From Paramicrobacterium agarici (lineage in GTDB: Bacteria; Actinomycetota; Actinomycetes; Actinomycetales; Microbacteriaceae): 64,000 nucleotides of DNA. The notes beneath the pieces are model-generated. The model saw only the letters and a program-made list of their open reading frames with translations, was not told the DNA's origin and searched no databases. The stretch is from positions 682,001 to 746,000 of the forward strand of contig NZ_PDJE01000001.1 in NCBI RefSeq assembly GCF_002563955.1, read 5' to 3'. Of this stretch, positions 50,434 to 58,833 are shown piece after piece; positions within the stretch are counted from its first letter, which is position 1; each line of letters begins with the position of its first letter. Position numbers and translations under genes: made by a program.

Positions 50434-51372
50434 ATGAGTCAGACACGGATGCTGGTGGCGCCGGGAGCCTCGCACAAGAACGAGGCTCCCGCCCGCTCCA
50501 AGCGCACGCGGCGGTTCTTCGAGGGGTGGACCTTCGTCGGACCAGCGACGCTCATCGTCGTCGGTCTGACGGTCTTCCCCGCAGTGTGGGCATTCGTGCT
50601 CTCGCTGCAGGAGTGGGACGGCTTCAGCGAGCCGACGTTCCTCGGCGGCGACAACTACGCTCGCCTCGTCGGAGACCCGGAGTTTCTCGACTCCGTCATG
50701 CACACGCTGTTCTACACGGCGCTCTTCGTGCCGTCATCGGTGCTCGCGGGACTCTTTCTCGCCGTCGCCTTGAACCGCCGCATCCGCTTCATCGGCATCT
50801 ACCGCACGGCGATCTTCGTCCCGTTCGTCGCATCCGCTGCCGCCACCGGCATCCTCACCACCTACCTGTTCAGCCCGCAGTTCGGCGTCGTCAACAATGT
50901 GCTGCGCGTGATCGGCCTTCCGCAGCAAAGGTGGCTCGAAGACCCGTCGCAGGCGATGGTCGTGCTCGCGATCATGTCGCTGTGGGGCCAGGCGGCGTTC
51001 ACGACGGTGATCTACCTCGCGGCGCTGCAGGACATTCCAAGTGACCTCGTCGAGGCGGCGCGCATCGACGGAGCCAACCGGTGGCAGACGTTCTGGCGCG
51101 TCGTCTTTCCGCAGCTCGCGCCCGTGACGGTGTTCGTCACCATCTGGCAGATGATCGAGGCGATCAAGCTGTTCGACCTGGTGTTCACGACCACGAAGGG
51201 CGGGCCGCTCGACGCCACGAAGACGATCGTGTACTTCGTGTGGGAGCGCGCGTTCAAGGGACTCGAGTTCGGCTATGGCTCGGCGAGCGCGTACGTGCTC
51301 TTCGCGCTCACGCTGCTCATCACGCTCGCCGTCGTCGTGTACTCACGACGCGGAGACAAGGAGGCGTTCTGA
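50434..51372 (+). CDS. ABC sugar importer permease, MalF type
   Basis: A 312-residue inner-membrane permease with six main helices. The EAA loop that contacts the ATPase reads EAARIDGANRWQTFWRVVFP near residue 208. It begins two bases after the binding-protein stop. A permease pair of this kind needs an ATPase subunit, which is not encoded in the window; many actinobacteria use a shared MsiK-type ATPase. Confidence 0.92.
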   Translation: MSQTRMLVAPGASHKNEAPARSKRTRRFFEGWTFVGPATLIVVGLTVFPAVWAFVLSLQEWDGFSEPTFLGGDNYARLVGDPEFLDSVMHTLFYTALFVPSSVLAGLFLAVALNRRIRFIGIYRTAIFVPFVASAAATGILTTYLFSPQFGVVNNVLRVIGLPQQRWLEDPSQAMVVLAIMSLWGQAAFTTVIYLAALQDIPSDLVEAARIDGANRWQTFWRVVFPQLAPVTVFVTIWQMIEAIKLFDLVFTTTKGGPLDATKTIVYFVWERAFKGLEFGYGSASAYVLFALTLLITLAVVVYSRRGDKEAF

Positions 51373-51374
51373 TT

Positions 51375-52250
51375 GTGGTCGCCACACAAGAGGCAATCGG
51401 CGTGACCGTGCGCACCGCGGCACCAGCACGACGCCGCCGGCGCACGCTCAGCGGGTGGCACTTCGTTCTCGCTCCGATCGCGCTCGTCTTCGTCGTGCCG
51501 TTTGTGCAGATGATCATGGCTGCGCTGTCGCCGGCATCGGAACTCGTGCAGTTTCCGCCGCCGTTCGTGCCGTCGACAGTGACGTTCGAGAACTTCGCGA
51601 AGCTGTTCGCCACGACGAACATTCTGCAGTGGCTGCTGAACTCCGTCATCGTGTCAGCATCCGCCATCATCGCGCACATCATTCTGTGCTCGCTGGCCGG
51701 CTACGGTTTTGCGCGCCTCCGATTTCAGGGGCGCAACATGGGGTTTCTGCTGATCATCGCGACGATCATGCTGCCCACGCAGCTGCTCATGATCCCGACG
51801 TACATTCTGTTCTCGAAGATCGGCCTCATCAACACGCTCGGCGCAGCGATCGTGCCCTGGTTGGCATCGGCATTCGGCATCTTTCTCATGCGGCAGTTCT
51901 TCTTGAGCTTGCCCGCCGAGCTCGAAGAGGCCGGAATGCTTGACGGATGCTCCCGCTGGGGAATCTTCTTTCGCATCGTGCTGCCTCTGGCCAAGCCTGC
52001 GCTTGCCACGCTCGCGATCTTCACGCTGCTGAGCTCGTGGAACGACCTGATCTGGCCGCTCATCGCGATCAACGATCCGTCGGCGTTCACGATCCAGCTC
52101 GGCATCGCCAACTTCCAGGGCGCACGACAGACTGAATGGGGGCTGCTCATGGCGGGCAACGTCGTCGCGGTGATGCCTCTCGTTCTGTTCTTCTTGTTCG
52201 CGCAGAAGCAGTTCATCCAGACCATGACGTTCTCAGGACTGAAAGGATAA
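51375..52250 (+). CDS. ABC sugar importer permease, MalG type
   Basis: A 291-residue permease with six helices. The EAA loop is EEAGMLDGCSRWGIFFRIVLP near residue 190, and the C-terminal QKQFIQTMTFSGLKG is typical of MalG-like proteins. GTG at 51375, two bases after the MalF-type stop, is taken as start since no ATG fits. It forms the heterodimeric channel with the preceding protein. Confidence 0.92.
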   Translation: MVATQEAIGVTVRTAAPARRRRRTLSGWHFVLAPIALVFVVPFVQMIMAALSPASELVQFPPPFVPSTVTFENFAKLFATTNILQWLLNSVIVSASAIIAHIILCSLAGYGFARLRFQGRNMGFLLIIATIMLPTQLLMIPTYILFSKIGLINTLGAAIVPWLASAFGIFLMRQFFLSLPAELEEAGMLDGCSRWGIFFRIVLPLAKPALATLAIFTLLSSWNDLIWPLIAINDPSAFTIQLGIANFQGARQTEWGLLMAGNVVAVMPLVLFFLFAQKQFIQTMTFSGLKG

Positions 52251-52255
52251 CGCCG

Positions 52256-53212
52256 GTGCACACACTGGTCGTCGGAGACACCAACCCGGACTTCATCCTG
52301 CGAGGCGACGTCAAACCTCGCTTCGGTCAGGCAGAGCAGCTGCTCACCTCGGCGGAACTCGTGCTCGGAGGCAGCGCGTCGATCGTCGCCGCTGGCCTTG
52401 TGAAGCTCGACGTCGACACAGGGCTTCTGGCCACGGTCGGCAGCGACTACTTCGGAACGCTCACCGAGCAGTACCTCGCCGAGTGCGGCATCGACACGTC
52501 TGAGCTGCTGCGCTCCGACGGCGGGGCGACGGGAATCTCGGTGATTCTCTCGCAGCCCGATGACCGGTCGATCTTCACGTTCCCCGGAGTCATCCCGACC
52601 CTCTCGATCGACGCCGTGCGCGACAGCATCCAACGTGCCGCACCCAAGCACGTGCACTTCTCGTCGTACTTTCTGGTGCCAGAACTCGCGGCGGGTCTGC
52701 CCGCTCTGCTCGACGAGCTTCGCGAGGCGAACGTCACGACGAGCGTCGACACCAACTGGGACCCGAGTGAGCAGTGGACGGGTCTCGACGAGGTGCTTCC
52801 GCGCATTACGCACTTCATGCCGAACCGGCAGGAGCTGCGCGCGGTTGGTGCTGGCTATGCCGACGACCCGGCGGGCTCGGACGAAGACATCGCGCGTGCT
52901 CTCGCCGGGCTCGGCCCGGTTGTCGTCGTCAAGCGCGGTGGTGAGGGCGGCCTCGTCGCGACTCCGAGCGGAGACGTGCACGTGGTTGACGTTCCCGAGG
53001 TGAGCGTCATCGACACGACGGGCGCGGGTGACAGCTTCAATGCGGCGTACATCGCGGCGATGGCGCACGGCATCGATGATGAGAGCGAGCGGCTCTACTG
53101 GGCGACGCTCGCGGGATCGCACTCGGTCACGCGATCGGGCGGTACCGGTGCGCAGATCTATCTGGGCGAACTCCGCGCGACGCTCGAGGCGGTCGGAGCC
53201 GCGCGCGCCTGA
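52256..53212 (+). CDS. PfkB-family carbohydrate kinase
   Basis: A 318-residue ribokinase-like sugar kinase. The N-terminal LVVGDTNPDFILRGDV and LGGSASIVAAGLVKLD segments bind the sugar, and DTTGAGDSFNAAYI near residue 261 is the second PfkB signature with the catalytic Asp. It starts with GTG after GAAAGGA, five bases behind the MalG-type gene, as the last gene of the importer operon. It probably phosphorylates the imported or released sugar and so could make the DeoR inducer. Confidence 0.9.
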   Translation: MHTLVVGDTNPDFILRGDVKPRFGQAEQLLTSAELVLGGSASIVAAGLVKLDVDTGLLATVGSDYFGTLTEQYLAECGIDTSELLRSDGGATGISVILSQPDDRSIFTFPGVIPTLSIDAVRDSIQRAAPKHVHFSSYFLVPELAAGLPALLDELREANVTTSVDTNWDPSEQWTGLDEVLPRITHFMPNRQELRAVGAGYADDPAGSDEDIARALAGLGPVVVVKRGGEGGLVATPSGDVHVVDVPEVSVIDTTGAGDSFNAAYIAAMAHGIDDESERLYWATLAGSHSVTRSGGTGAQIYLGELRATLEAVGAARA

Positions 53213-53322
53213 CATGTTCGTCGCTCTCGCGTTTTCATGGTCGGATGCTGCGACACGACGAGCCGCTGAGCGTTTACCGAGAAGGGCTCGCTGTGTCGGT
53301 GGCGTGACCTACTCTCATTCTC

Positions 53323-54741
53323 ATGGACGAGTCGTCCGAATCCGCGGGGCCTGAGCCAGGTACCGAATCGCACAGCATGAGCACGTTTCTGCAGGTGCTT
53401 GTGAACACGGGCGTGGCCAACATCACGACGAGCTTTCTCTGGTTCGCGCTGACGTTCTGGGTCTACCTCGAGACGAAGTCCGTGCTCGCGACGGGGATCA
53501 TCGGCGGCGCCTACATGCTCATGGTCGCGGTCTGCAGCATGATGTTCGGCACGCTCGTCGACCGGTTCCGCAAGCACGCGGTCATGGTCGCGTCCGGCGC
53601 CGGCACACTGGTCTGCTTCGGCATCGCGGGTGTGATGTTTCTGCTGCTTCCCGAGTCCGAGCTGCTTCGGCTGAGCGGCCCATGGTTCTGGCTGTTCACT
53701 GTGGTCATCCTCGCTGGTGCCGTCGTCGAGCAGCTGCGCAATATCGCGTTGTCGACGACCGTGACGCTGCTGGTTCCCGGCGATCGCCGGGCAAATGCCA
53801 ACGGGCTCGTCGGCACCGTCCAGGGGCTCGCGTTCTTGGTGACGAGCGTGTTCAGCGGCCTCGCGATCGGCCTGGTCGGCATGGGCGGCACGATCATTAT
53901 CGCCATCACGATCATCGCCGTCGTGCTCGGTCACCTGCTCACGGTGCGTATCGCCGAACCCGAGATCGTGCACGAGGGTCACACGAGCCTCGTCGACATC
54001 AAGGGCGGTTTCGCGGCGGTCAGGGCGGCGAGCCCGCTCATGGCGCTCATCGTCTTCACGACGTTCAACAATCTTGTGGGCGGCGTCTACATGGCGCTCA
54101 TGGATCCGTATGGCCTCGAGCTCTTTCCCGTCGAGATCTGGGGACTCGTTCTCGGCGTCACATCGACGGGCTTCCTGATCGGCGGCGCGGTCATCGCGAA
54201 GTTCGGGCTCGGCAAGAACCCCATTCGCACGATGCTCATCATGGTGATCGCAACGGGCGTATTGGGCTCCCTCTTCACGCTGCGCGAGTGGTGGTGGCTG
54301 TATGCCGCGGGCATCTGGGTGTTCATGATGCTCATGCCCGCCGTCGAGGCCGCCGAGCAGACAATCATTCAGCGCATCGTGCCGTATCGCACGCAGGGAC
54401 GCGTCTTCGGGTTCGCGATGACGTTTGAGGCAGCTGCCGCACCGGTCACCGCGTTTCTCGTGGCGCCGCTCGCGGAGTTCTGGGTCATTCCGTACGTGGA
54501 GTCGGATGCTGGTGCCGCGACGTGGGGCTGGCTGCTTGGTGAGGGAACGGCGCGCGGCATGGCTTTGGTCATGGTCTTCGCCGGTCTCGGCTGTGTGCTG
54601 CTCGGTGCCGGAGCGTTTCTCACGCGCTCGTATCGCAAGCTTTCAGCGCGCTACGCCGAGATCGCGGCTCAGGATGCTGCGGAGGGCGAGGAAACGTCTG
54701 TCGAGCTCGGAAGCGACGGAACGTCCGCTCGACGAGAGTGA
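53323..54741 (+). CDS. MFS transporter, DHA3-like
   Basis: A 472-residue membrane protein with 12 hydrophobic segments, a hydrophilic N-terminal tail of about 20 residues and an acidic C-terminal tail. The loop SMMFGTLVDRFRKHAVMVAS near residue 75 and the TVQGLAFLVTSVFSGLAIG helix resemble macrolide-efflux-type (DHA3) facilitators. It is convergent with a TetR gene; the stops are six bases apart. The substrate is unknown, and export of a toxic compound is the likeliest role by family. Confidence 0.82.
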   Translation: MDESSESAGPEPGTESHSMSTFLQVLVNTGVANITTSFLWFALTFWVYLETKSVLATGIIGGAYMLMVAVCSMMFGTLVDRFRKHAVMVASGAGTLVCFGIAGVMFLLLPESELLRLSGPWFWLFTVVILAGAVVEQLRNIALSTTVTLLVPGDRRANANGLVGTVQGLAFLVTSVFSGLAIGLVGMGGTIIIAITIIAVVLGHLLTVRIAEPEIVHEGHTSLVDIKGGFAAVRAASPLMALIVFTTFNNLVGGVYMALMDPYGLELFPVEIWGLVLGVTSTGFLIGGAVIAKFGLGKNPIRTMLIMVIATGVLGSLFTLREWWWLYAAGIWVFMMLMPAVEAAEQTIIQRIVPYRTQGRVFGFAMTFEAAAAPVTAFLVAPLAEFWVIPYVESDAGAATWGWLLGEGTARGMALVMVFAGLGCVLLGAGAFLTRSYRKLSARYAEIAAQDAAEGEETSVELGSDGTSARRE

Positions 54742-54747
54742 GGAGCG

Positions 54748-55323
54748 TCAGTGTGCCACGGCATCGAGGATGAGGTCGAGCGCGCTGTGCGCTGAACGGC
54801 GAGATTCAGCATCCGGATGCTGTGCAATCCACAGCGCGGCCTCGTTCATGGCGCCCGAGAGCTGCGCGGTGAGAGCGTCGAGAATCTCGGGGTCGACCCC
54901 GACCGACGCGAGCGCTTCACGAAGATGCACCTCTGAGTTCTCGGCATCGAGACTGCGCCACTCCGCCCAGCCGAACTGAGCAGGCGCATCGACGAGCAGC
55001 ACGCGAACCGCCGGGCCGTGCGTAATCGCGTCGACGAAGGCGTGGCACCCGGCCCGCAGCTGCTCGCGAGGGTCATCGCTCTGGGTCTCGGCCGCACTGA
55101 CGACGCTCTCGGCGACGTCCGCCTGCAGGCGCGCGGCGACAGATCGGAAGAGCCCGGCCTTGCTCGCGTAGTGGTGGTACACCGCACCGCGTGTGACTTC
55201 GGCGGCTGTCGCGACGTCATCGAGAGAGACACCAGCGAAGCCGCTCTCGGCGAACAGATCCGTGGCGGCAATGAGAATCGCGCGCGCCGTCTCAGCGGCG
55301 GCAGCGGCGGAGGCGCGAGGCAT
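54748..55323 (-). CDS. TetR/AcrR-family regulator
   Basis: A 191-residue TetR repressor with an HTH at residues about 12-58 (ILIAATDLFAESGFAGVSLDDVATAAEVTRGAVYHHY). The rest is a helical ligand domain. The ATG at 55323 is used; the in-frame extension upstream would cover the operator. The C-terminal part contains a perfect 16-bp palindrome formed by two back-to-back GGATGCTG motifs (54807-54822). It is divergent from a VOC gene across a 73-base gap filled by a large inverted repeat, so the VOC gene is its likely target. Confidence 0.9.
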   Translation of the reverse strand: MPRASAAAAAETARAILIAATDLFAESGFAGVSLDDVATAAEVTRGAVYHHYASKAGLFRSVAARLQADVAESVVSAAETQSDDPREQLRAGCHAFVDAITHGPAVRVLLVDAPAQFGWAEWRSLDAENSEVHLREALASVGVDPEILDALTAQLSGAMNEAALWIAQHPDAESRRSAHSALDLILDAVAH

Positions 55324-55332
55324 GGCTCTTCC

Positions 55333-55386
55333 TTTACGTACAGCGAGTATGTATATTTGTCTCGTTACATACTCATTGTACGTAAA
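55333..55386. promoter_or_regulatory. 54-bp inverted-repeat operator between tetR-type and VOC genes
   Basis: Two 21-base arms (55333-55353 and 55366-55386) match at 18 of 21 positions around a 12-base spacer. Each arm contains TTTACGTACA and AGTATGTA or their complements. It fills nearly the whole divergent gap and could hold two TetR dimers covering both promoters. Confidence 0.8.
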
Positions 55387-55396
55387 AGGAGAACCA

Positions 55397-55813
55397 ATGG
55401 TCACCACAGGCTTCTATCCGGTGCTCATGTCGCGCGACGTCGCGGCGGCAGCATCCTTCTATCGCGATGCACTCGGCTTCGAGACGGTGTTCGAAACCGA
55501 CTGGTACGTGAGCCTGCGACTCGACACGTTTGAACTCGCCCTGCTCGCCCACGATCACGAGACCGTGCCCGAGGTATACCGCGCGATCCCGAGCGGCGTG
55601 ATCGTGAATCTCGAGGTCGATGACGTCGACAGCATCCACGATCGTCTCGTGCGGCGGCTGGGGCACAAGGTCGTGCTGAGTCTGCGCGACGAGGATTTCG
55701 GGCAGCGGCACTTCATTGTCGAGGCTCCGGATGGTGTGCTTCTCGACGTCATTCAGCCGATTGAGCCGAGTGCCGAGTTTGCAGCGGCCTTCGCGGGGGA
55801 GGCGGCGAACTGA
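55397..55813 (+). CDS. VOC-family protein
   Basis: A 138-residue vicinal-oxygen-chelate protein. It carries YPVLMSRDVAAAASFYRDALGFETVF at the N-terminus and RHFIVEAPDGVLLDVIQP at the end, with the last-strand Asp/Glu ligand position. AAAGGAG precedes the ATG at 55397. It is the only gene facing the TetR repressor, which suggests inducible protection against a small molecule (for example an antibiotic or aldehyde). A bidirectional hairpin terminator follows. Confidence 0.87.
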   Translation: MVTTGFYPVLMSRDVAAAASFYRDALGFETVFETDWYVSLRLDTFELALLAHDHETVPEVYRAIPSGVIVNLEVDDVDSIHDRLVRRLGHKVVLSLRDEDFGQRHFIVEAPDGVLLDVIQPIEPSAEFAAAFAGEAAN

Positions 55814-55827
55814 ACACGGTTTCGCGA

Positions 55828-55863
55828 GAATGGGCACGCCGCACGACGGCGGCGTGCCCATTC
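55828..55863. terminator. Bidirectional hairpin terminator
   Basis: GAATGGGCACGCCG (55828-55841) and CGGCGTGCCCATTC (55850-55863) form a perfect 14-bp stem with an 8-base loop. It lies between the convergent VOC and membrane-protein genes. Confidence 0.75.
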
Positions 55864-55877
55864 CCTGTTGCGGGCCT

Positions 55878-56363
55878 TCACGCAACGGCGCGGTCTCGTG
55901 CCGTGGGCGGGTACCAGGCGGCGACGAGGGCCGTGAGCCCGGGCAGAAGCGGAACGATGAACAGCGTGAGGCTGATCCACAGTGGGGCGAAGCGCTCGTA
56001 GGCTCCGCCGCCCATTCCGATGACCGAACCGGCGACGCAGAGCCCGATGATGAACATGGTCGTGACGGTCGAGCGACCGAAACGTCCGCGTCGTGTGACA
56101 AGCAGTGCGACGGCCCACGCGAGCACGCCGAGTGCTGTGATGATGACCAAGCCGATCGCGATGGCGGTGGTGTCGAGCTGAACTTGATCGCCGCTCCAGT
56201 CGGGGTAGGCGGCCTGCACGTGACTTTCGATGGTGTTGAAGGCGAGCAGATCAAGCAGCGGGATGCCGATGCAGAGGATCTGCAGCGCGAGTCCGATGTA
56301 CAGGGACTGCGTCAGCGGCGTGGACCGCGTGCGCGGCGGTGTGTGAGTGCGGGTGGTGTCCAT
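55878..56363 (-). CDS. Small membrane protein of unknown function
   Basis: A 161-residue protein with four hydrophobic segments at about residues 22-42, 65-88, 98-118 and 125-150. No known family is recognised. The start at 56363 has CGGAG upstream; an earlier TTG in frame is less likely. It is divergent from a TetR regulator, and two matching palindromes lie in the 77-base gap, so it is probably the regulated partner of that TetR. Small polytopic proteins in this position may be transporters or membrane modifiers; nothing decides between these. Confidence 0.75.
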   Translation of the reverse strand: MDTTRTHTPPRTRSTPLTQSLYIGLALQILCIGIPLLDLLAFNTIESHVQAAYPDWSGDQVQLDTTAIAIGLVIITALGVLAWAVALLVTRRGRFGRSTVTTMFIIGLCVAGSVIGMGGGAYERFAPLWISLTLFIVPLLPGLTALVAAWYPPTARDRAVA

Positions 56364-56377
56364 GAGCAACTCCGAGT

Positions 56378-56390
56378 CTTACGGCGTATG
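56378..56390. promoter_or_regulatory. TetR half-operator, membrane-protein side
   Basis: CTTACGGCGTATG resembles the palindrome at 56409-56421 (CTTAC, three bases, GTA, G) with one mismatch. It lies 14 bases upstream of the membrane-protein start. Confidence 0.5.
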
Positions 56391-56408
56391 TTTCCCGGCG
56401 ATGCTAAT

Positions 56409-56421
56409 CTTACGTTGTAAG
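56409..56421. promoter_or_regulatory. TetR operator, regulator side
   Basis: CTTAC-GTT-GTAAG is a perfect 5-bp inverted repeat 19 bases before the tetR-type start. Together with the copy at 56378 it suggests repression of both divergent genes. Confidence 0.6.
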
Positions 56422-56440
56422 GGTTGTCAAGGGAGGACGC

Positions 56441-57070
56441 ATGGCGACGTCGCGCCCGCAGGGGCATCGCGCGGGACTCAGCAGGCAGAAGATCGTGAGC
56501 GGAGCTGTGGAACTCGTGGACCACGAGGGCGCCGCAGCCCTGTCGATGCGCCGCCTCGCGAAGACCCTCGGCGTCGAGGCGATGACCCTCTACAACTACT
56601 TCTCCGGCAAGCAGGCGATCGAAGACGCGATCGTCGAGCACGTCGTCAACGCCACGGCCGTTCCCGTCGACAGTGCAGAATCATGGCAGACGGTGCTGCG
56701 GCACTGGGCGCTCGGGCTGCTCAACGAGCTGCGACAGCATCCTGGCGCGCTTGCTCTTATCGCCTCGCGCCCGGCGATCACGACGGCGAACTTCGCGGCG
56801 CTCGAAGAGGTGGTCAGGATGCTGCATGACGCAGGATTTTCAAGCCGCACCGCGCTTCACATGGTGTACGCGCTCGCCGGAACGGTGATCGCGCATGGCG
56901 CGGTGGCGGTCGAGCCTGCCGATCACGCGGCCGTAACCGAGGCGCTCGACGACGCAGTGACGCCGCTTCTCGCTGACGCATTCGCCGGCGGTGTGCTCAC
57001 CGCCGACGAGCGCCTCGCGTTCACGATCGATTCGCTCATCGCCGGTTTCGAGGCGCGCCTCGTCTCGTGA
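56441..57070 (+). CDS. TetR-family regulator (TetR class C-terminal domain)
   Basis: A 209-residue repressor. The HTH (KIVSGAVELVDHEGAAALSMRRLAKTLGVEAMTLYNYF, residues about 14-51) is of the TetR-class type with the MTLYNYF recognition-helix end. The C-terminal TetR_C_1-like domain includes AGTVIAHGAVAV. It is divergent from the small membrane protein and convergent with mgtE. The effector is unknown. Confidence 0.88.
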   Translation: MATSRPQGHRAGLSRQKIVSGAVELVDHEGAAALSMRRLAKTLGVEAMTLYNYFSGKQAIEDAIVEHVVNATAVPVDSAESWQTVLRHWALGLLNELRQHPGALALIASRPAITTANFAALEEVVRMLHDAGFSSRTALHMVYALAGTVIAHGAVAVEPADHAAVTEALDDAVTPLLADAFAGGVLTADERLAFTIDSLIAGFEARLVS

Positions 57071-57082
57071 CGGCTGAGCCCC

Positions 57083-58441
57083 TCAGATCTGCAGAATCGC
57101 CATCGCGATCACGAAATAGATGATCAGTCCCGTGGTGTCGACGAACGTCGAGATGAACGGGTTCGAGAACACAGCCGGGTCAACCCGGATCGCGTGCGCC
57201 GCGAGCGGCATGACGCCGCCGATCGTCGCCGCCACCGTGCAGACGGCGACGAGCGTGAGCCCGATTGTCAGGCCGATCGGCATGCTGTAGAACGGCGTGG
57301 CGACGGCGAACCCGAGTGCGCCGAGCAGAAGACCGAGCGAGAATCCCACGCGCACCTCGCGCCCGAGCACACGCAGAATGTCGCGCGAGCGCACGTCGCC
57401 GAGCGCGAGGGCGCGCGTGACGGTGGTGGCGGCTTGATTGCCCGTGTTTCCGCCCGTTCCGATGAGCAGCGGCACGAACAGGGCGAGCACTGTCACAGCG
57501 TTGAGCGTCTCTTCGAAGACCTCGAGCACCTGCACGGTCAGCGTCGCGCCGACGGCCAGCACGAGAAGCCACAGCACGCGCGAGCGCACGAGGCTGCGAA
57601 TCGGCGTTGAGAGGTACGGCCGACGCAGCGGCTCGACACCGCCCTGGCGCGCGGAGTCCTCGGTCTCTTCGTGCTCGAGAATGCGCACCGCGTCGTCGAT
57701 GGTCAGAATGCCGACGAGCCGTGACTCGCTGTCGACGATGGGAAGCGCGAGAAGGCCGAGATCGGCGCAGGCTCGCGCGGCATCCTCAGCATCTGTCGTC
57801 GCCAGCGAAAAATGGGGCTGGCTCATCAGCTCCGCAATCACGGTTTCACCGGATGCTGCCATGAGATCGCGCAGGCTGACGACGCCGGCCACGCGCCGCC
57901 CGTCGTCAAGAACGGGAATGGTGTAGACGGTCTCGGCGTGGTCGAGCCCTGCACTCACCCGGGCGAGCGTCTGGGACGCGCTGAGATCCGGATGCGTCGT
58001 GACGTACTGCGGACTCATGCGGCGCCCGATGCTCGCCTTCGGGTAGCCGAGCACGACCGCCGTAAGCTCGCGCTCGCGGTCGGGGAGGCCGCGCAGCAGG
58101 CGGGGTGCGACGGCCGCGGGTAGCTCGTCGAGCAGCCACACGCGGTCGTCGGGATCGAGGCTGGCGAAGAGCGAGGCGACGTCGGAGTCGCGCAGCGCCG
58201 AGACCAGATCGCTCTGCAGCGCGGGCGCGAGTGCTTCGAACACCTCCAGAGCCTGCTGCTTGGCGAGCAGGCGGAACACGACGGCCCGCTGCTTTTCGGT
58301 CAAGCGTTCGCACACGTCGACAAGCTCGCTCGTCGTGCGCCCCGCGATCAGGCGGGCGACGCCCGTGAGGTCGCGTGAGTTCACCTGCTGCGAGATCGTG
58401 TGGATCGCGCCGGTCATGTCGTCTCGGAAGTCGGCGGTCAT
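57083..58441 (-). CDS. mgtE: MgtE magnesium transporter
   Basis: A 452-residue Mg2+ channel. It has the three standard parts: a helical MgtE N domain (residues about 15-130, with LLAKQQALEVFEAL), two CBS domains (about 135-260, with VYTIPVLDDGRRVAGVVSLRDLM and LLALPIVDSESRLVGILTIDDAV), and five membrane helices from about residue 288, including FVPLLIGTGGNTGNQAATTVTRAL with the selectivity-filter motif. The ATG at 58441 has GAGGAG upstream. The cytoplasmic domains close the pore when internal Mg2+ is high. The long upstream region (58442-58833) may carry a regulated leader. Confidence 0.93.
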   Translation of the reverse strand: MTADFRDDMTGAIHTISQQVNSRDLTGVARLIAGRTTSELVDVCERLTEKQRAVVFRLLAKQQALEVFEALAPALQSDLVSALRDSDVASLFASLDPDDRVWLLDELPAAVAPRLLRGLPDRERELTAVVLGYPKASIGRRMSPQYVTTHPDLSASQTLARVSAGLDHAETVYTIPVLDDGRRVAGVVSLRDLMAASGETVIAELMSQPHFSLATTDAEDAARACADLGLLALPIVDSESRLVGILTIDDAVRILEHEETEDSARQGGVEPLRRPYLSTPIRSLVRSRVLWLLVLAVGATLTVQVLEVFEETLNAVTVLALFVPLLIGTGGNTGNQAATTVTRALALGDVRSRDILRVLGREVRVGFSLGLLLGALGFAVATPFYSMPIGLTIGLTLVAVCTVAATIGGVMPLAAHAIRVDPAVFSNPFISTFVDTTGLIIYFVIAMAILQI

Positions 58442-58833
58442 GTCGCCACTCCTCTCGTCAGCACGCAAGCGCGGTGGATGCCGCAAGCGCGCACGGCCGA
58501 AACGGCACGTGAGCAGAATCAGTGCTCTGCGCGTTTCGGTCTGGTGGTCAGTACGCGAAGGAACCGGGAACCGCTCGCGACGGCCGTGAGGTCAGAGAGA
58601 GATCACAGATGAAGCGGGTGCGGTGCCCGGTCTGCGATGAGAACTGCCGTCGTCCATCGGGCGTCACCTCGCTTTCATCGTGAGAGCACGCGGTTCGCAT
58701 GTCGAAAACGTGGCGTGCAGATTTTGGCGGGCCGAAAGGCCGTGTCGAGCGTAGCACGGGTCGGCGCAGCGACTCTTGCTGAGCGACACTTAACGACATA
58801 TCGTTAACCATCGTTCAGAACAAGGAGGTCGTC
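58442..58833. other. 392-base region between mgtE and the padR-type gene
   Basis: No gene family is recognisable here. It holds a hairpin with CCGAAACG (58497-58504) and CGTTTCGG (58532-58539) plus an inner GAGCA/TGCTC stem, in the mgtE leader. It also has a direct repeat of GCAAGCGCG near 58465 and 58483, a 24-codon plus-strand frame at 58609-58683 with a CPVC-x4-C pattern (too short to trust), and the PadR-type operator at 58790. A structured Mg2+-responsive leader is possible, but the known M-box pattern is not present. Confidence 0.4.
58790..58807. promoter_or_regulatory. Palindromic operator upstream of the padR-type gene
   Basis: TTAACGA-CATA-TCGTTAA is a perfect 7-bp inverted repeat 26 bases before the ATG at 58834, and a further ATCGTT half follows at 58810. 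It is the likely autoregulatory site of the PadR protein. Confidence 0.65.

Noticed and set aside
58561..58680. M-box (ykoK) Mg2+ riboswitch upstream of mgtE
   Set aside because: A GGTGA-like start is present, but the conserved CGCTGCTGCC and CCAATGGGTCA-type segments are missing.
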